Below are positions 53,563 through 61,980 of a DNA stretch of 64,000 bases, one piece after another; the first letter of the stretch is position 1; every line of letters starts with the position of its first letter. Below the pieces are notes generated by a model that saw only the letters and a program-made list of their open reading frames with translations, was not told the origin of the DNA and made no database searches. The position numbers and the translations under genes are program-made. This stretch comes from 13-2-20CM-68-14 sp051955535. GTDB lineage: Bacteria > Actinomycetota > Thermoleophilia > Gaiellales > Gaiellaceae. The stretch is taken from NCBI GenBank assembly GCA_051955535.1, contig JBQCGP010000051.1:1-64000 (forward strand). Reading direction: 5' to 3'.

Positions 53563-54906
53563 GTGGCGAAAGCGGCTCTCCAGCACGCGTGCACCGAATG
53601 CGGCTACAGCTCCGGCCGCTGGTTTGGCAAGTGCCCCGGCTGCGGGGCGTTCGGGACGCTCGTCGAGGAAAAGGCTGCGCCCTCCGGCGTGGGCGCCGCG
53701 GCGAAGCCGCTGCTGCGGCTGGTCGACGTCCAGGCCGACGAGGCCGAGCGGATCCCGACCGGGGTCGCCGAGCTCGATCGCGTGCTCGGCGGTGGCCTCG
53801 TCCCTGCGTCACTCGTTCTGGTCGGCGGCGAGCCGGGCGTCGGGAAGTCGACGCTTCTGCTTTCCGCACTCGCGTCCATCTCGAAAGAGCGCCGCGCCTT
53901 GCTCGTGACCGGCGAGGAGTCGACGGCGCAAGTGAAGCTTCGCGCGTCACGGCTCGGGGGCGCGGAGAAGGTGGAGATCCTCGCCGAGACAGAGCTCGAG
54001 AGCGTTTGCGCGACGCTTGACCGGGAGCGGCCGGACGTCTGTGTGATCGACTCCGTGCAGACGCTTTACTCGCGGGAGATCGGTTCGGCGCCGGGCTCCG
54101 TGGCACAGGTCCGCGAGGCCGCCGGCCGGCTTCTCAGAGTGGCCAAGGAAGCCGAGGTTGCGACCTTCCTTGTCGGGCATGTCACGAAGGACGGCAACGT
54201 CGCCGGCCCGCGGGTGCTCGAGCACCTCGTGGACTGCGTGCTCCAGTTCGAAGGCGACCGCTACCACGCGCACCGCGTCCTTCGGGCGACGAAGAACCGA
54301 TTCGGCTCGACGAACGAGCTCGGCCTTTTCGAGATGACCGGCGGCGGCCTCGTCGGCGTGCCGGAGCCGTCCGAGCTGTTCGGCCGTGGTGCCGAGGGCG
54401 AGGTCGGGGCCGCCGTCGCCTGTGCCCTCGAAGGGACGCGCCCGATCCTGCTCGAGATCCAGGCTCTGGTCGCGCCCACCGATCTTGCGATGCCGCGCCG
54501 AGTCGCGACCGGCGTCGATCCGAAGCGCCTCGCCATGATCGTCGCCGTGCTCTCCCGCCACGCACGTCTCGCGCTCGGCGCCGCCGACGTCTTCGTGAAC
54601 GTCGCCGGCGGCGTGAGAATCGACGAGCCGGGCGCCGACCTCGGCGTCGCGCTGGCGATCGCCTCGGCCGCCCGAGGCGCTCCCGTCAAGCCGGGAACGG
54701 CCGCCTTCGGCGAGATCGGCCTGACGGGCCGGCTCCGCGCGGCCACTCAGGCCGAGAGGCGCCTCGAGGAGTGCGCCAAGCTCGGGCTGCGGCAGGTTGT
54801 CGCTCCTGCCGATACTCCTAGTGTCAAACTAGGCGTTCTCCAAGCGGAGACAGTACGGAGCGCGATACGGGCAGGTCTCGATGGCGACGGATCCGAGGGC
54901 GGATAG
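53563..54906 (+). CDS. radA: DNA repair protein RadA
   Basis: RecA-like ATPase/helicase that processes recombination intermediates. 447 aa: zinc finger Cys10/13/24/27 (CTECG ... CPGCG), Walker A GGEPGVGKST (88-97), the RadA motif LRATKNRFGSTNELG, and a C-terminal Lon-like domain (GGVRIDEPGADLGVALAIAS). TACACT (53550-53555) is 7 nt before GTG 53563, probably leaderless. Overlaps disA by 26 nt, the conserved radA-disA pair. Confidence 0.97.
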   Translation: MAKAALQHACTECGYSSGRWFGKCPGCGAFGTLVEEKAAPSGVGAAAKPLLRLVDVQADEAERIPTGVAELDRVLGGGLVPASLVLVGGEPGVGKSTLLLSALASISKERRALLVTGEESTAQVKLRASRLGGAEKVEILAETELESVCATLDRERPDVCVIDSVQTLYSREIGSAPGSVAQVREAAGRLLRVAKEAEVATFLVGHVTKDGNVAGPRVLEHLVDCVLQFEGDRYHAHRVLRATKNRFGSTNELGLFEMTGGGLVGVPEPSELFGRGAEGEVGAAVACALEGTRPILLEIQALVAPTDLAMPRRVATGVDPKRLAMIVAVLSRHARLALGAADVFVNVAGGVRIDEPGADLGVALAIASAARGAPVKPGTAAFGEIGLTGRLRAATQAERRLEECAKLGLRQVVAPADTPSVKLGVLQAETVRSAIRAGLDGDGSEGG

Positions 54907-56035
54907 ACAGGGACGAAGGCCGGCCGCGCCGCTCGGCTTCCCGCGCAGTGCCGCAGAGCTCGACCCTCGAATCGACCCGACCCTGCTTACGGCGATCTCC
55001 CGGATCGCGCCAGGAACCCCGCTAAGACAGGGCATCGACGACATCATCCGGGCCCGCGAAGGCGCCCTGATCGTGATCGGCGAGCCGTCGGAGCTCGCGT
55101 TCCTCTTCTCCGGAGGAATCCGGCTCGACCAGTCCTTCACCGCGCAGCTCCTCTACGAGCTCGCCAAGATGGACGGCGCGATCATCGTCAACTCGCCGAT
55201 CGCGAAGATCACGCACGCGAACGTCCAGCTGATGCCCGACCCGACGATCCCGTCCAATGAGACGGGCACCAGGCACCGAACGGCTGAGCGGGTCGCACGG
55301 CAGACGAAGGCGCTCGTCGTATCGATCTCGCAGCAACGCGAGACCGTGACCGTCTTCATCGGGAAGCATCGCTACCAACTCGACCCGATCGCCGACGTGC
55401 TGGCGAAGACGAACCAGGCGCTCGCGACGCTCGAGACCTACCGCCAGCGACTCGACCAGGTGCTCACTCGCCTGACGGCCCTCGAGTTCCAGAACGCCGT
55501 CATGCTCGACGACGTCCTCGTCGTCCTCCAGCGTGCCGAGCTGACGACGCGGATGGCGGACTACATCGAACGCGCCTGCACGGAGCTCGGCTCGGAGGGA
55601 CGTCTGATCCGCATGCAGCTCGAGGAGCACGTGAGCGAGGTGCCCGCCGAGAAGGCGGCGATCGTCTACGACTATCACGCTGACGGCGGGGCGGAACGCG
55701 TCGCCGAAGGGCTGCAGGCGCTTGCCGAGCTTCCGTATCAGGATCTGCTCGAGTTCGAGCTGTTGGCTGTGCTCGGCTTCCCGGCGACGACGAACCCGCT
55801 CGACTACTCCGTCGTGCCGCGCGGCTACCGCGTGCTCAGCCACATCCCGCGGCTGCCCGAGAACGTGATTCAGCGTCTGGTGGGGGAGCTCGGCGGCTTG
55901 GAGGGAATCGTGCGTGCGTCACAGCGCGACCTGGAGGCCGTCGACGGCGTCGGCACGGTGCGAGCCCGCGAGATCCGCGAGGGTCTTCGCCGGCTGCAGG
56001 AGCACAATCTCGTCGACCGCTACCTACAGCTGTGA
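54881..56035 (+). CDS. disA: DNA integrity scanning diadenylate cyclase DisA
   Basis: Makes c-di-AMP from ATP while scanning DNA; activity drops at branched DNA. 384 aa: DAC domain with DGA (98-100) and RHR (131-133, in GTRHRTAERVA), a helical spine, and a C-terminal HhH domain (LEAVDGVGTVRAREIREGLR). Starts inside radA, so both are made together. No c-di-AMP riboswitch of the ydaO type was recognised in the window. Confidence 0.97.
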   Translation: MATDPRADRQGRRPAAPLGFPRSAAELDPRIDPTLLTAISRIAPGTPLRQGIDDIIRAREGALIVIGEPSELAFLFSGGIRLDQSFTAQLLYELAKMDGAIIVNSPIAKITHANVQLMPDPTIPSNETGTRHRTAERVARQTKALVVSISQQRETVTVFIGKHRYQLDPIADVLAKTNQALATLETYRQRLDQVLTRLTALEFQNAVMLDDVLVVLQRAELTTRMADYIERACTELGSEGRLIRMQLEEHVSEVPAEKAAIVYDYHADGGAERVAEGLQALAELPYQDLLEFELLAVLGFPATTNPLDYSVVPRGYRVLSHIPRLPENVIQRLVGELGGLEGIVRASQRDLEAVDGVGTVRAREIREGLRRLQEHNLVDRYLQL

Positions 56036-56111
56036 CCGTGACGCGCACGTGGCTGTTGGGACAAGCCGGAATTGGACGGCCACACCGGCGAAGCCGGCGT
56101 GCCCTCCAGCC

Positions 56112-56129
56112 GGCGTCGTAAGCGACGCC
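56112..56129. repeat. palindromic repeat copy B (GGCGTCGT-AA-GCGACGCC)
   Basis: Same 18-bp element as 23731-23748 with one base change, again followed by TCAG, in the disA-carD gap. It is preceded by another GC palindrome (CCGGCGAAGCCGG, around 56085-56097). Confidence 0.6.
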
Positions 56130-56242
56130 TCAGCTCGTGCTCTAGCCGCGCCTACTGGCAACACGAGTCCGCTCTGAGCAGGGCTTTTTGGCCGAGAGTC
56201 GAAAATCCCTGGAAATACTGCCCTTTTGGGGCCCTTTTTTGC

Positions 56243-56320
56243 TATCCTGAGGTCTGTCGCCGACGGGGTGCAATCCGTCGGCGTTCTGGCGATGTAAGCG
56301 ACGAAAAGGGGAGGCTCGGC
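56243..56320 (+). promoter_or_regulatory. carD promoter and structured 5' leader
   Basis: Extended -10 box TGCTATCCT (TATCCT at 56243-56248) gives a predicted start near 56255. The leader opens with a perfect hairpin GCCGACGG-GGTGCAAT-CCGTCGGC (56259-56282) and ends in AAAAGGGGAGG before the TTG start. Just upstream, a short GC stem and six Ts (about 56213-56240) may end the radA-disA transcript. Confidence 0.55.
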
Positions 56321-56842
56321 TTGTACAAGGTCGGCGACAAGGTGGTGTATCCGCACCACGGTGCAGGTACCGTCGTAAAGAAGGAGTCCCGCACGGTACT
56401 CGGTCAGAAGCGGGAGTACCTGACGATCAAGATCCTGCACAACGACATGACGGTGAACGTCCCGACCGAGAATGCCGACGCCGTCGGGCTCCGCAAGGTG
56501 ATCGACGAGCAGATGGTCGCCAAGGTGATGAAGGCGCTGACGAGCAACGGCACGCAGATGCCCAAGAACTGGAACCGCCGCTTCAAGCACAACCGCGACA
56601 AGATGAAGACAGGCGACATCTTCGAGCTCGCCGAGGTCGTCAGGAACTTGTCCCTGCGCGATCACGAGAAGGGTCTCTCCACAGGCGAGAAGCAGATGTT
56701 CGTGAAGGCAAAGAAGATTCTCGCCAGCGAGCTGATGTACGCCAAGGACATGGACGAGGACGAGGCGGCCGACTGGCTCGACGGCGTCCTCGCCAACGGC
56801 GGCTCGAAAAAAAAGACGACTAAGGTCGCCGCGACCGCTTAG
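56321..56842 (+). CDS. carD: CarD-family transcriptional regulator
   Basis: 173 aa. The N-terminal RNA-polymerase interaction domain (LYKVGDKVVYPHHGAGTVVK, with REYLTIKILHNDMTVNVPTE) is a Tudor-like fold that binds RpoB; the helical C-terminal domain (GLSTGEKQMFVKAKKILASE, DEAADWLDGVLA) carries the promoter-bubble contact region. In actinobacteria CarD stabilises open complexes at rRNA and other promoters. TTG 56321 has GGGGAGG 7 nt upstream. In mycobacteria carD precedes ispD-ispF, the same order as here. Confidence 0.96.
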   Translation: MYKVGDKVVYPHHGAGTVVKKESRTVLGQKREYLTIKILHNDMTVNVPTENADAVGLRKVIDEQMVAKVMKALTSNGTQMPKNWNRRFKHNRDKMKTGDIFELAEVVRNLSLRDHEKGLSTGEKQMFVKAKKILASELMYAKDMDEDEAADWLDGVLANGGSKKKTTKVAATA

Positions 56843-56852
56843 TCCCGAGTAG

Positions 56853-56993
56853 TTGTCGGTCTGGGCGGTTCTCGCGGCGGCCGGTCGCGGCGAGCGGCTT
56901 GGGGACGAAGGCGTCGCTTGCGATGCCGCTCAAAGGACGTGGCGGCTTTGCCGCCGCGCCCGTCTCAACCCGGTGCTTGGATACGCGACGTGA
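56853..56993 (+). pseudogene. duplicated 5' fragment of ispD
   Basis: From TTG 56853 the frame reads SVWAVLAAAGRGERLGDEGV, almost identical to the start of ispD (MAVWAVLAAAGRGERLGEDR) located 164 bp downstream. After about 17 codons the similarity stops at position 56909, exactly where palindromic repeat copy C begins, and the frame then runs into unrelated Arg-rich sequence and a TGA at 56991. A broken copy rather than a functional gene. Confidence 0.75.
56910..56927. repeat. palindromic repeat copy C, inverted (GGCGTCGC-TT-GCGATGCC)
   Basis: Reverse complement of copies A and B apart from one mismatch. It marks the right border of the ispD 5' duplication. A small palindrome GGCGGC-TTT-GCCGCC (56941-56955) follows it. 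Confidence 0.6.
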
Positions 56994-57016
56994 CCCCTTC
57001 GGACATTCGCCACTGA

Positions 57017-57682
57017 ATGGCGGTTTGGGCGGTTCTCGCGGCGGCGGGCCGCGGGGAACGGCTCGGCGAGGACCGTCCGAAGGCCTTCGCGAACCTCGCT
57101 GGCCGACCTTTGCTTGCCGAGAGCCTCGAGCGGCTCGACGCATCGGGCTGGATTGACGCGATCGTGATCGTGGCGCCACCCGGCTGGGAAGAGCCGGCGA
57201 TTCTCCTCGCCGAGGAGCTCGCCTGCTCGAAGGTCGCGGCCTGCGTGGCCGGAGGAGAGACGCGGGCGGAGTCGGTCCGTGCAGGCGTGGCCGAGGTAGG
57301 CGAGGACGCCGCCGTTATCGTCGTCCACGACGCCGCCCGTCCGGCGCTCTCGGAAGAGGTTCTGGAGCGCGTCCTGACCGCGCTCAACGAAGGATCGGAC
57401 GGAGCGGTGCCGGCGCTGCCGCTCGCGGACACGATCAAGCGCGTGCGCGACGGGCAGGTCGTCGAGACGCTGCCTCGCGAAGAGCTCGTTTCGGCGCAGA
57501 CGCCACAGGCGTTCCTGGCACCGGTCCTGCGCGCGGCCCTCGCAAGCGACCTGACGGGCGCGACCGACTGCGCCGCCCTCGTCGAGGCGCGGGGCGGGCG
57601 CGTGACCACCGTCCCGGGAGATCCGCGGCTACTCAAGGTGACGGACGCCGCCGATCTCGAGTTGGTGGCAGGCTGGTTGTGA
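57017..57682 (+). CDS. ispD: 2-C-methyl-D-erythritol 4-phosphate cytidylyltransferase
   Basis: MEP-pathway step making CDP-ME. 221 aa: AVLAAAGRGERLGEDRPKAF (CTP site with GxGxRLG and Lys), VVHDAARPALSEEVLERVL and LPLADTIKRVRDGQV, then QTPQAFLA. Its first 60 nt are duplicated upstream at 56853. The stop overlaps the start of the PHP gene (GTGA). Confidence 0.96.
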   Translation: MAVWAVLAAAGRGERLGEDRPKAFANLAGRPLLAESLERLDASGWIDAIVIVAPPGWEEPAILLAEELACSKVAACVAGGETRAESVRAGVAEVGEDAAVIVVHDAARPALSEEVLERVLTALNEGSDGAVPALPLADTIKRVRDGQVVETLPREELVSAQTPQAFLAPVLRAALASDLTGATDCAALVEARGGRVTTVPGDPRLLKVTDAADLELVAGWL

Positions 57683-58494
57683 TCGTCGACTACCACATGC
57701 ACCTGAGGGATCCCGATGGGCGTCTCGACTTCACGGTCGAGCGCATCGAGCGTTTCGTCGAGACGGCCGTTGCCCGCGGCATCGACGAGATCGGCTTCAG
57801 CGAGCACGTCTACTACTTCGAGCAGACGCGCGCCTTGTGGGACGAGCCCTGGATGCTGGAACGCTGCGGTTACGACATCGAGCCTTACGTCGAGGCCGTG
57901 CTCGCGGCGAAGACCCGAGGGTTGCCGGTCAAGCTCGGGCTCGAGGTCGACTATGCCGGCGCCAACGAGCGCGAGACGAGCGAGGCACTGGCGCCGTACG
58001 CGTGGGATTACCTGCTCGGCTCGGTTCACTTCGTCGACGGCTTCCCGGTCGATCAGGAGCCGGGGCTCGTCGAGAAGCTCGGGGCGCACGAGGGCTGGCG
58101 GCGCTACTTCGTCTGGCTGCGCAACGCCGCCCGGAGCGGGCTCTTCGATTCCCTCTCGCATCCGGATCTCGTCAAGCACCACGGACCGCGGCCCGACGCC
58201 GAGAGCGTTCAGCTACTGCAGGAGGAGACCGCCGACGCGATCGAGGCGGCCGGAGTCTGCATCGAGGTCTCGGCGGCCGGGTTGCACAAGCCGGTCGGGG
58301 AGCTCTATCCAGACGCGCCACTGCTCGATGCCTGTCGCGCGCGCGGCGTGCCGATCACGCTCGCATCCGATGCGCACGAACCGCAGAACGTGGGTCGCGA
58401 CCTCGATCGCGCCGTCGAGTATGCCCGCGCCGCCGGCTACGAGACGGTCACTGTCTTCGAACGGCGCGAGCGCCGGCAGGAGCCGCTCGGGTGA
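57679..58494 (+). CDS. PHP-family phosphatase (histidinol-phosphatase HisK-like)
   Basis: 271 aa amidohydrolase-like fold: VDYHMHLRD (HxH), IDEIGFSEHVYYFEQ, GLEVDYAG (Glu ligand), LLGSVHFVDGFPVD, LSHPDLVKHHG and TLASDAHEP. These match HisJ/HisK trinuclear phosphatases. It sits inside the ispD-ispF operon with GTGA overlaps on both sides. No his genes are nearby, so the substrate may be different. Confidence 0.85.
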   Translation: MIVDYHMHLRDPDGRLDFTVERIERFVETAVARGIDEIGFSEHVYYFEQTRALWDEPWMLERCGYDIEPYVEAVLAAKTRGLPVKLGLEVDYAGANERETSEALAPYAWDYLLGSVHFVDGFPVDQEPGLVEKLGAHEGWRRYFVWLRNAARSGLFDSLSHPDLVKHHGPRPDAESVQLLQEETADAIEAAGVCIEVSAAGLHKPVGELYPDAPLLDACRARGVPITLASDAHEPQNVGRDLDRAVEYARAAGYETVTVFERRERRQEPLG

Positions 58495-58976
58495 GCGACG
58501 TCCGGGTCGGCTTGGGTGTCGACGCGCACGCGTTTGCCGAGGGCGTCGGGCTCGTACTGGGGGGCGTCCAGATCGATTCGCCGCGCGGACTCGCCGGGCA
58601 CTCAGACGGCGACGTTCTCGCACATGCGTTGATCGATGCGCTGCTGGGCGGCGCCGGGCTCGGGGACATCGGCTCCCTGTTTCCGCCTGACGACCCCGCC
58701 TGGAAAGGAGCCTCTTCGCTCGAGCTGCTGCGGCTTGCGGCGGAACGGATGCGCGAGGCCGGGTGGGAGCTCGTCAACGCAGACTGCGTTCTGATCGGCG
58801 AGGAGCCGCGGATCGCGCCGTTGCGCGACGAGATGCGCGATCGCCTGTCCGAGGCGGCCGGTGTCGGGCGGGAGCGCGTCAACGTGCGGGCGACAACGAC
58901 CGATAGGCTCGGCTTCCCGGGCCGCGGCGAAGGGCTCGCCGCCCAGGCCGTTGCGCTAGTTCGGCAGCGCGGCTGA
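58491..58976 (+). CDS. ispF: 2-C-methyl-D-erythritol 2,4-cyclodiphosphate synthase
   Basis: Cyclises CDP-ME2P in the MEP pathway. 161 aa: GLGVDAHAFAEG with metal ligands Asp11 and His13, LAGHSDGDVLAHALIDALLG, DIGSLFPPDDPAWKGASS, and NVRATTTDRLGFPGRGEGLA. GTG start coupled to the PHP gene. Its 3' end overlaps convergent mutY by 21 nt. Confidence 0.97.
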   Translation: MSDVRVGLGVDAHAFAEGVGLVLGGVQIDSPRGLAGHSDGDVLAHALIDALLGGAGLGDIGSLFPPDDPAWKGASSLELLRLAAERMREAGWELVNADCVLIGEEPRIAPLRDEMRDRLSEAAGVGRERVNVRATTTDRLGFPGRGEGLAAQAVALVRQRG

Positions 58977-59672
58977 GCCGGCCGTGACGGTCACGAGGCC
59001 GTCGCGCTCCAGAGACTCGACGGCTTCGCGGTCGAGGTTGGCCAGCGGTGTCGGCGCTTGCGCGACGGCTCGCAGCGTCGCGGCGCGCCGCTGCCGGAAC
59101 GAGCCCTCGAACCGCCCCTGCTTCCGCAACGGCTCGAAACGGCGGCCTCGTGACGGGCAGCCTGCGGCGAGCGGGCAGACGCCGCAGCGCGGGACCCGGG
59201 CGAGGCATACCGTCGCGCCGAGGTCCATCAGCGCGTGTGCGCATTCCGGGTCGAAAGCCTGCCCGGTGCGGTCGCGCACCCGCGCAACGTTCGTGTCGAC
59301 CGGCAGAACGCCTTGCTCGAACGCGAAGCGGGCGACCGCGTCGGCCGTGTAGCGACCGACGCCCGGCAGCTCGATCAGGTCGTCCGGCCAGCCGCCCGCT
59401 GCGATCCGTGTTGCGGCACGGTGGAGGTTGAGCGCGCGGCGGTTGTAGCCGAGACCCTGCCACTCCCGGATCGCGTCGGCTGCGGGGGCGGCGGCGAGCG
59501 CCCCCACCGTCGGCCACCGCTCCAGCCAGGCGAGGTAGCGCGGCACGACGCGCTCGACCTGTGTCTGCTGGAGCATGACCTCGGAGACGAGGATCGCGTA
59601 CGGATCGCGTGTCCGCCGCCAAGGCAGGTCGCGGCCGTTGTCTCGGTACCAGCCGAGAAGTTCCTCGCGCAC
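58956..59672 (-). CDS. mutY: A/G-specific adenine glycosylase MutY
   Basis: Removes A opposite 8-oxoG. 238 aa: catalytic Glu31 in ILVSEVMLQQTQV, HhH LPGVGRYTADAVA, Asp126 in PVDTNVARV, and the 4Fe-4S ligands Cys156/163/166/172 (C-x6-C-x2-C-x5-C). The C-terminal NUDIX-like 8-oxoG domain is missing, so it is shorter than E. coli MutY. GTG 59672 has TACTGT 7 nt upstream (59680-59685 on the complement), overlapping the -10 of gltX. Confidence 0.92.
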   Translation of the reverse strand: MREELLGWYRDNGRDLPWRRTRDPYAILVSEVMLQQTQVERVVPRYLAWLERWPTVGALAAAPAADAIREWQGLGYNRRALNLHRAATRIAAGGWPDDLIELPGVGRYTADAVARFAFEQGVLPVDTNVARVRDRTGQAFDPECAHALMDLGATVCLARVPRCGVCPLAAGCPSRGRRFEPLRKQGRFEGSFRQRRAATLRAVAQAPTPLANLDREAVESLERDGLVTVTAGSAALPN

Positions 59673-59679
59673 GCCGGGG

Positions 59680-59689
59680 ACAGTAACTT
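59680..59689. promoter_or_regulatory. overlapping divergent -10 boxes of mutY and gltX
   Basis: Minus strand TACTGT (59680-59685) and plus strand TAACTT (59684-59689) overlap by two bases. Only 27 bp separate the two start codons, so the two leaderless promoters probably cannot be occupied together. Confidence 0.5.
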
Positions 59690-59699
59690 TCGGCTCGGA

Positions 59700-60701
59700 A
59701 TGCGAAGAGTGCGCTTCGCACCGAGCCCGACGGGCTCGCTTCACGTCGGCAACGCCCTCGGGGCGGTGGCTAACCGCGACTTCGGTGACTGGATGCTGTT
59801 GCGCATCGACGATACCGACCCCGCCCGGAACCTCCCGGGCGGCGAGGAGGCCATCCTCGACGACCTCCGCTGGCTCGGGGTCGAATGGGACGAGGGGCCC
59901 GTCCGGCAGAGCGAGCGCGGTGAACGCTATCGCGAGGCCGCCGAGAGCCTCGGCGATCGCTTCGAAGGGATCACGTTGTTACGGGAGGACGGCACGGCGA
60001 CGTATCACCTTGCGAGCGTCGTCGACGACGTCGACTTTGGGATCACCCACGTCATCCGCGGCAACGATCACCGGCCGAATGAGGACCTGCACCGGCGGCT
60101 TGCGGAGGCGCTCGGCGCGACCCCGCCCGAGTACATCCACTACGGCCTGATTCTCGGCGAGGACGGCCGCAAGCTCTCGAAACGGACACCGGGCGCGACG
60201 ATTGCATCGCTCCGCGACGAAGGAATTCCGGCCGTGGCCGTGAGCCGCTACCTCGAAGAGCTTGGGCTGCCGAAGCACGACGTCCACTACGACCTGCCGC
60301 GAATCAGGCGGCTGGCGATCGAGGCGATCGCGGCGATGCCGGACGACGAGCTGGCCGGCGCCGTCGGCGCGCCCATCGGGCTGGTTCCCGTCCTGCGCGG
60401 GGCCCGCGACTTGAACGAGGCTCGCGACCTTGCGCGGGAGGTGCTCGAGCCCGAGCCGACTCGGCTGCCGGCCGAGGCACGGCCGACGCTCGAACGCTTC
60501 AAGGAGCTCCGCGAGCGGGCCGCGAACGGCCTCGACCACGACGCCGCCCGCGAGCTCGTTCGCGAGCTCAAGGCCGTCGGCGGCGACCTGAAGACGCTGC
60601 GGCTGGCTCTGACCGGCCGCGACCGCGGGCCCGAGCTCGCGGCGCTGCTCGAAGCGCTGCCCAAGGACGAGACCCTGCGGAGGGTCGATGAAGCTCTTTG
60701 A
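59700..60701 (+). CDS. gltX: compact glutamyl-tRNA synthetase-like protein
   Basis: 333 aa class I synthetase, against about 470-490 for normal GltX. The HIGH motif reads FAPSPTGSLHVGN (HVGN at 15-18), followed by LLRIDDTDPARN and KMSKS as KLSKR (158-162). Between residue 85 and 95 it goes from ERYREAAESLG to LLREDGTATYHLASVVDDVD, skipping about 70-80 residues (the connective segment with the YxCxC zinc region). The C-terminal anticodon part is also short. Next to cysS as in Bacillus. Either a minimal GluRS or a paralogue with a changed role. Confidence 0.82.
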   Translation: MRRVRFAPSPTGSLHVGNALGAVANRDFGDWMLLRIDDTDPARNLPGGEEAILDDLRWLGVEWDEGPVRQSERGERYREAAESLGDRFEGITLLREDGTATYHLASVVDDVDFGITHVIRGNDHRPNEDLHRRLAEALGATPPEYIHYGLILGEDGRKLSKRTPGATIASLRDEGIPAVAVSRYLEELGLPKHDVHYDLPRIRRLAIEAIAAMPDDELAGAVGAPIGLVPVLRGARDLNEARDLAREVLEPEPTRLPAEARPTLERFKELRERAANGLDHDAARELVRELKAVGGDLKTLRLALTGRDRGPELAALLEALPKDETLRRVDEAL

Positions 60702-61980
60702 CACCTACACGCGCTCGCTCGTCGAGCTGCCGCCGCCGCCGGGCCCGATCCGCATCTACGTCTGCGGCCCGACCGTCTACCAGCGAATCCACATCGGCAA
60801 CGCCCGGCCGTTCGTGATCTCGCTCTGGCTCAAGCGCTGGCTCGAGGAGACCGGCTACCGCGTCGTTCTGGCAGAGAACATCACCGACATCAACGACAAG
60901 ATTTACACGGCGGCCCCCGGTCACAGTGCCGAGCTCGCCGCGGCCGCCTCCGAGTGGTACGTCGACGACACCGACAGGCTTGGGCTCGGGCGTCCCGACT
61001 ACGAGCCGAAGGCGAGCGAGACGGTGCCGGAGATCCTCGAGCTGATCTCGACACTCATCGGCAACGGCCTCGCCTACCCGTCCGGCGGCGATGTCTACTT
61101 CCGCGTTGCCGCTTTCCCCGAGTACGGCCGCCTCTCCGGGCGCGAGGAGGAGGACGCCCTCCACAACCCGTCGGAAGAGCCCGAGCGCGAAGAGCTCAAG
61201 GAGGACCCGCGCGACTTCGCGCTCTGGAAGGCGCACAAGGAAGGCGAGGACACCGTCTGGGAGTCGCCGTGGGGCCCGGGCCGGCCAGGCTGGCACATCG
61301 AATGCTCGGCGATGGCGGAGAAGTTCCTCGGGCCGGTATTCGAGATCCACGGCGGCGGCAACGACCTGATCTTCCCGCACCACGAGAACGAGATTGCACA
61401 GTCGCGAGGCGCCGGCGACGAGTTCGCCCGGATGTGGATGCACAACGGGATGCTCCAGATGACCGGCGAGAAGATGTCGAAGTCGCTCGGCAACATCGTC
61501 TCGCTCCGCGATGCGCTCGAGGAGTGGCGGAGGGAGACCATCCTGCTCTACTTCATGACCGCGCAGTGGCGAAAGCCGATCGACTTCGACGACGAGGCCC
61601 TCGTGCAGGCACGCGCACAGGCCGAGACCTTCCGCAACTTCTTCGTCGGCCGGGACGGCGTCGCCGGAGAGATCCGGCGCGACGAGCTCGCGCGCGTGCT
61701 CGACGACGACTTCAACACGCCGGAAGCGCTTGCGCTCTTCCACGACTGGCGGACGCGCGGTGAAGCGGCTTCCTTGCGTTGGGGCCTCGAGCTATTCGGT
61801 CTGGGTGCGCTGGCCGAGGCGGTCGAGGTGCCCGCCGAGCTGGTCGCTCTGGCCGAGCGGCGCGAAGCGGCGAGGGCGAGTCGCGACTTCGACGAGGCCG
61901 ACCGGCTGCGCGCGGTGATCGAGCAGCAGGGCTGGGAGGTCCGGGACGGCCCGGACGGCTTCGAGCTCGTCCCCAGGTGA
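60688..61980 (+). CDS. cysS: cysteinyl-tRNA synthetase
   Basis: 430 aa: YVCGPTVYQRIHIGNARPF (first zinc Cys and HIGN), NITDINDKIYTAA, PGWHIECSAMAEKFLG (zinc Cys), GGGNDLIFPHHENEIAQS (zinc His/Glu) and KMSKSLGN. The C-terminal anticodon-binding helices (REAARASRDFDEADRLRAVI) are present. Overlaps gltX by 14 nt and rlmB by GTGA, so one operon. Confidence 0.97.
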   Translation: MKLFDTYTRSLVELPPPPGPIRIYVCGPTVYQRIHIGNARPFVISLWLKRWLEETGYRVVLAENITDINDKIYTAAPGHSAELAAAASEWYVDDTDRLGLGRPDYEPKASETVPEILELISTLIGNGLAYPSGGDVYFRVAAFPEYGRLSGREEEDALHNPSEEPEREELKEDPRDFALWKAHKEGEDTVWESPWGPGRPGWHIECSAMAEKFLGPVFEIHGGGNDLIFPHHENEIAQSRGAGDEFARMWMHNGMLQMTGEKMSKSLGNIVSLRDALEEWRRETILLYFMTAQWRKPIDFDDEALVQARAQAETFRNFFVGRDGVAGEIRRDELARVLDDDFNTPEALALFHDWRTRGEAASLRWGLELFGLGALAEAVEVPAELVALAERREAARASRDFDEADRLRAVIEQQGWEVRDGPDGFELVPR

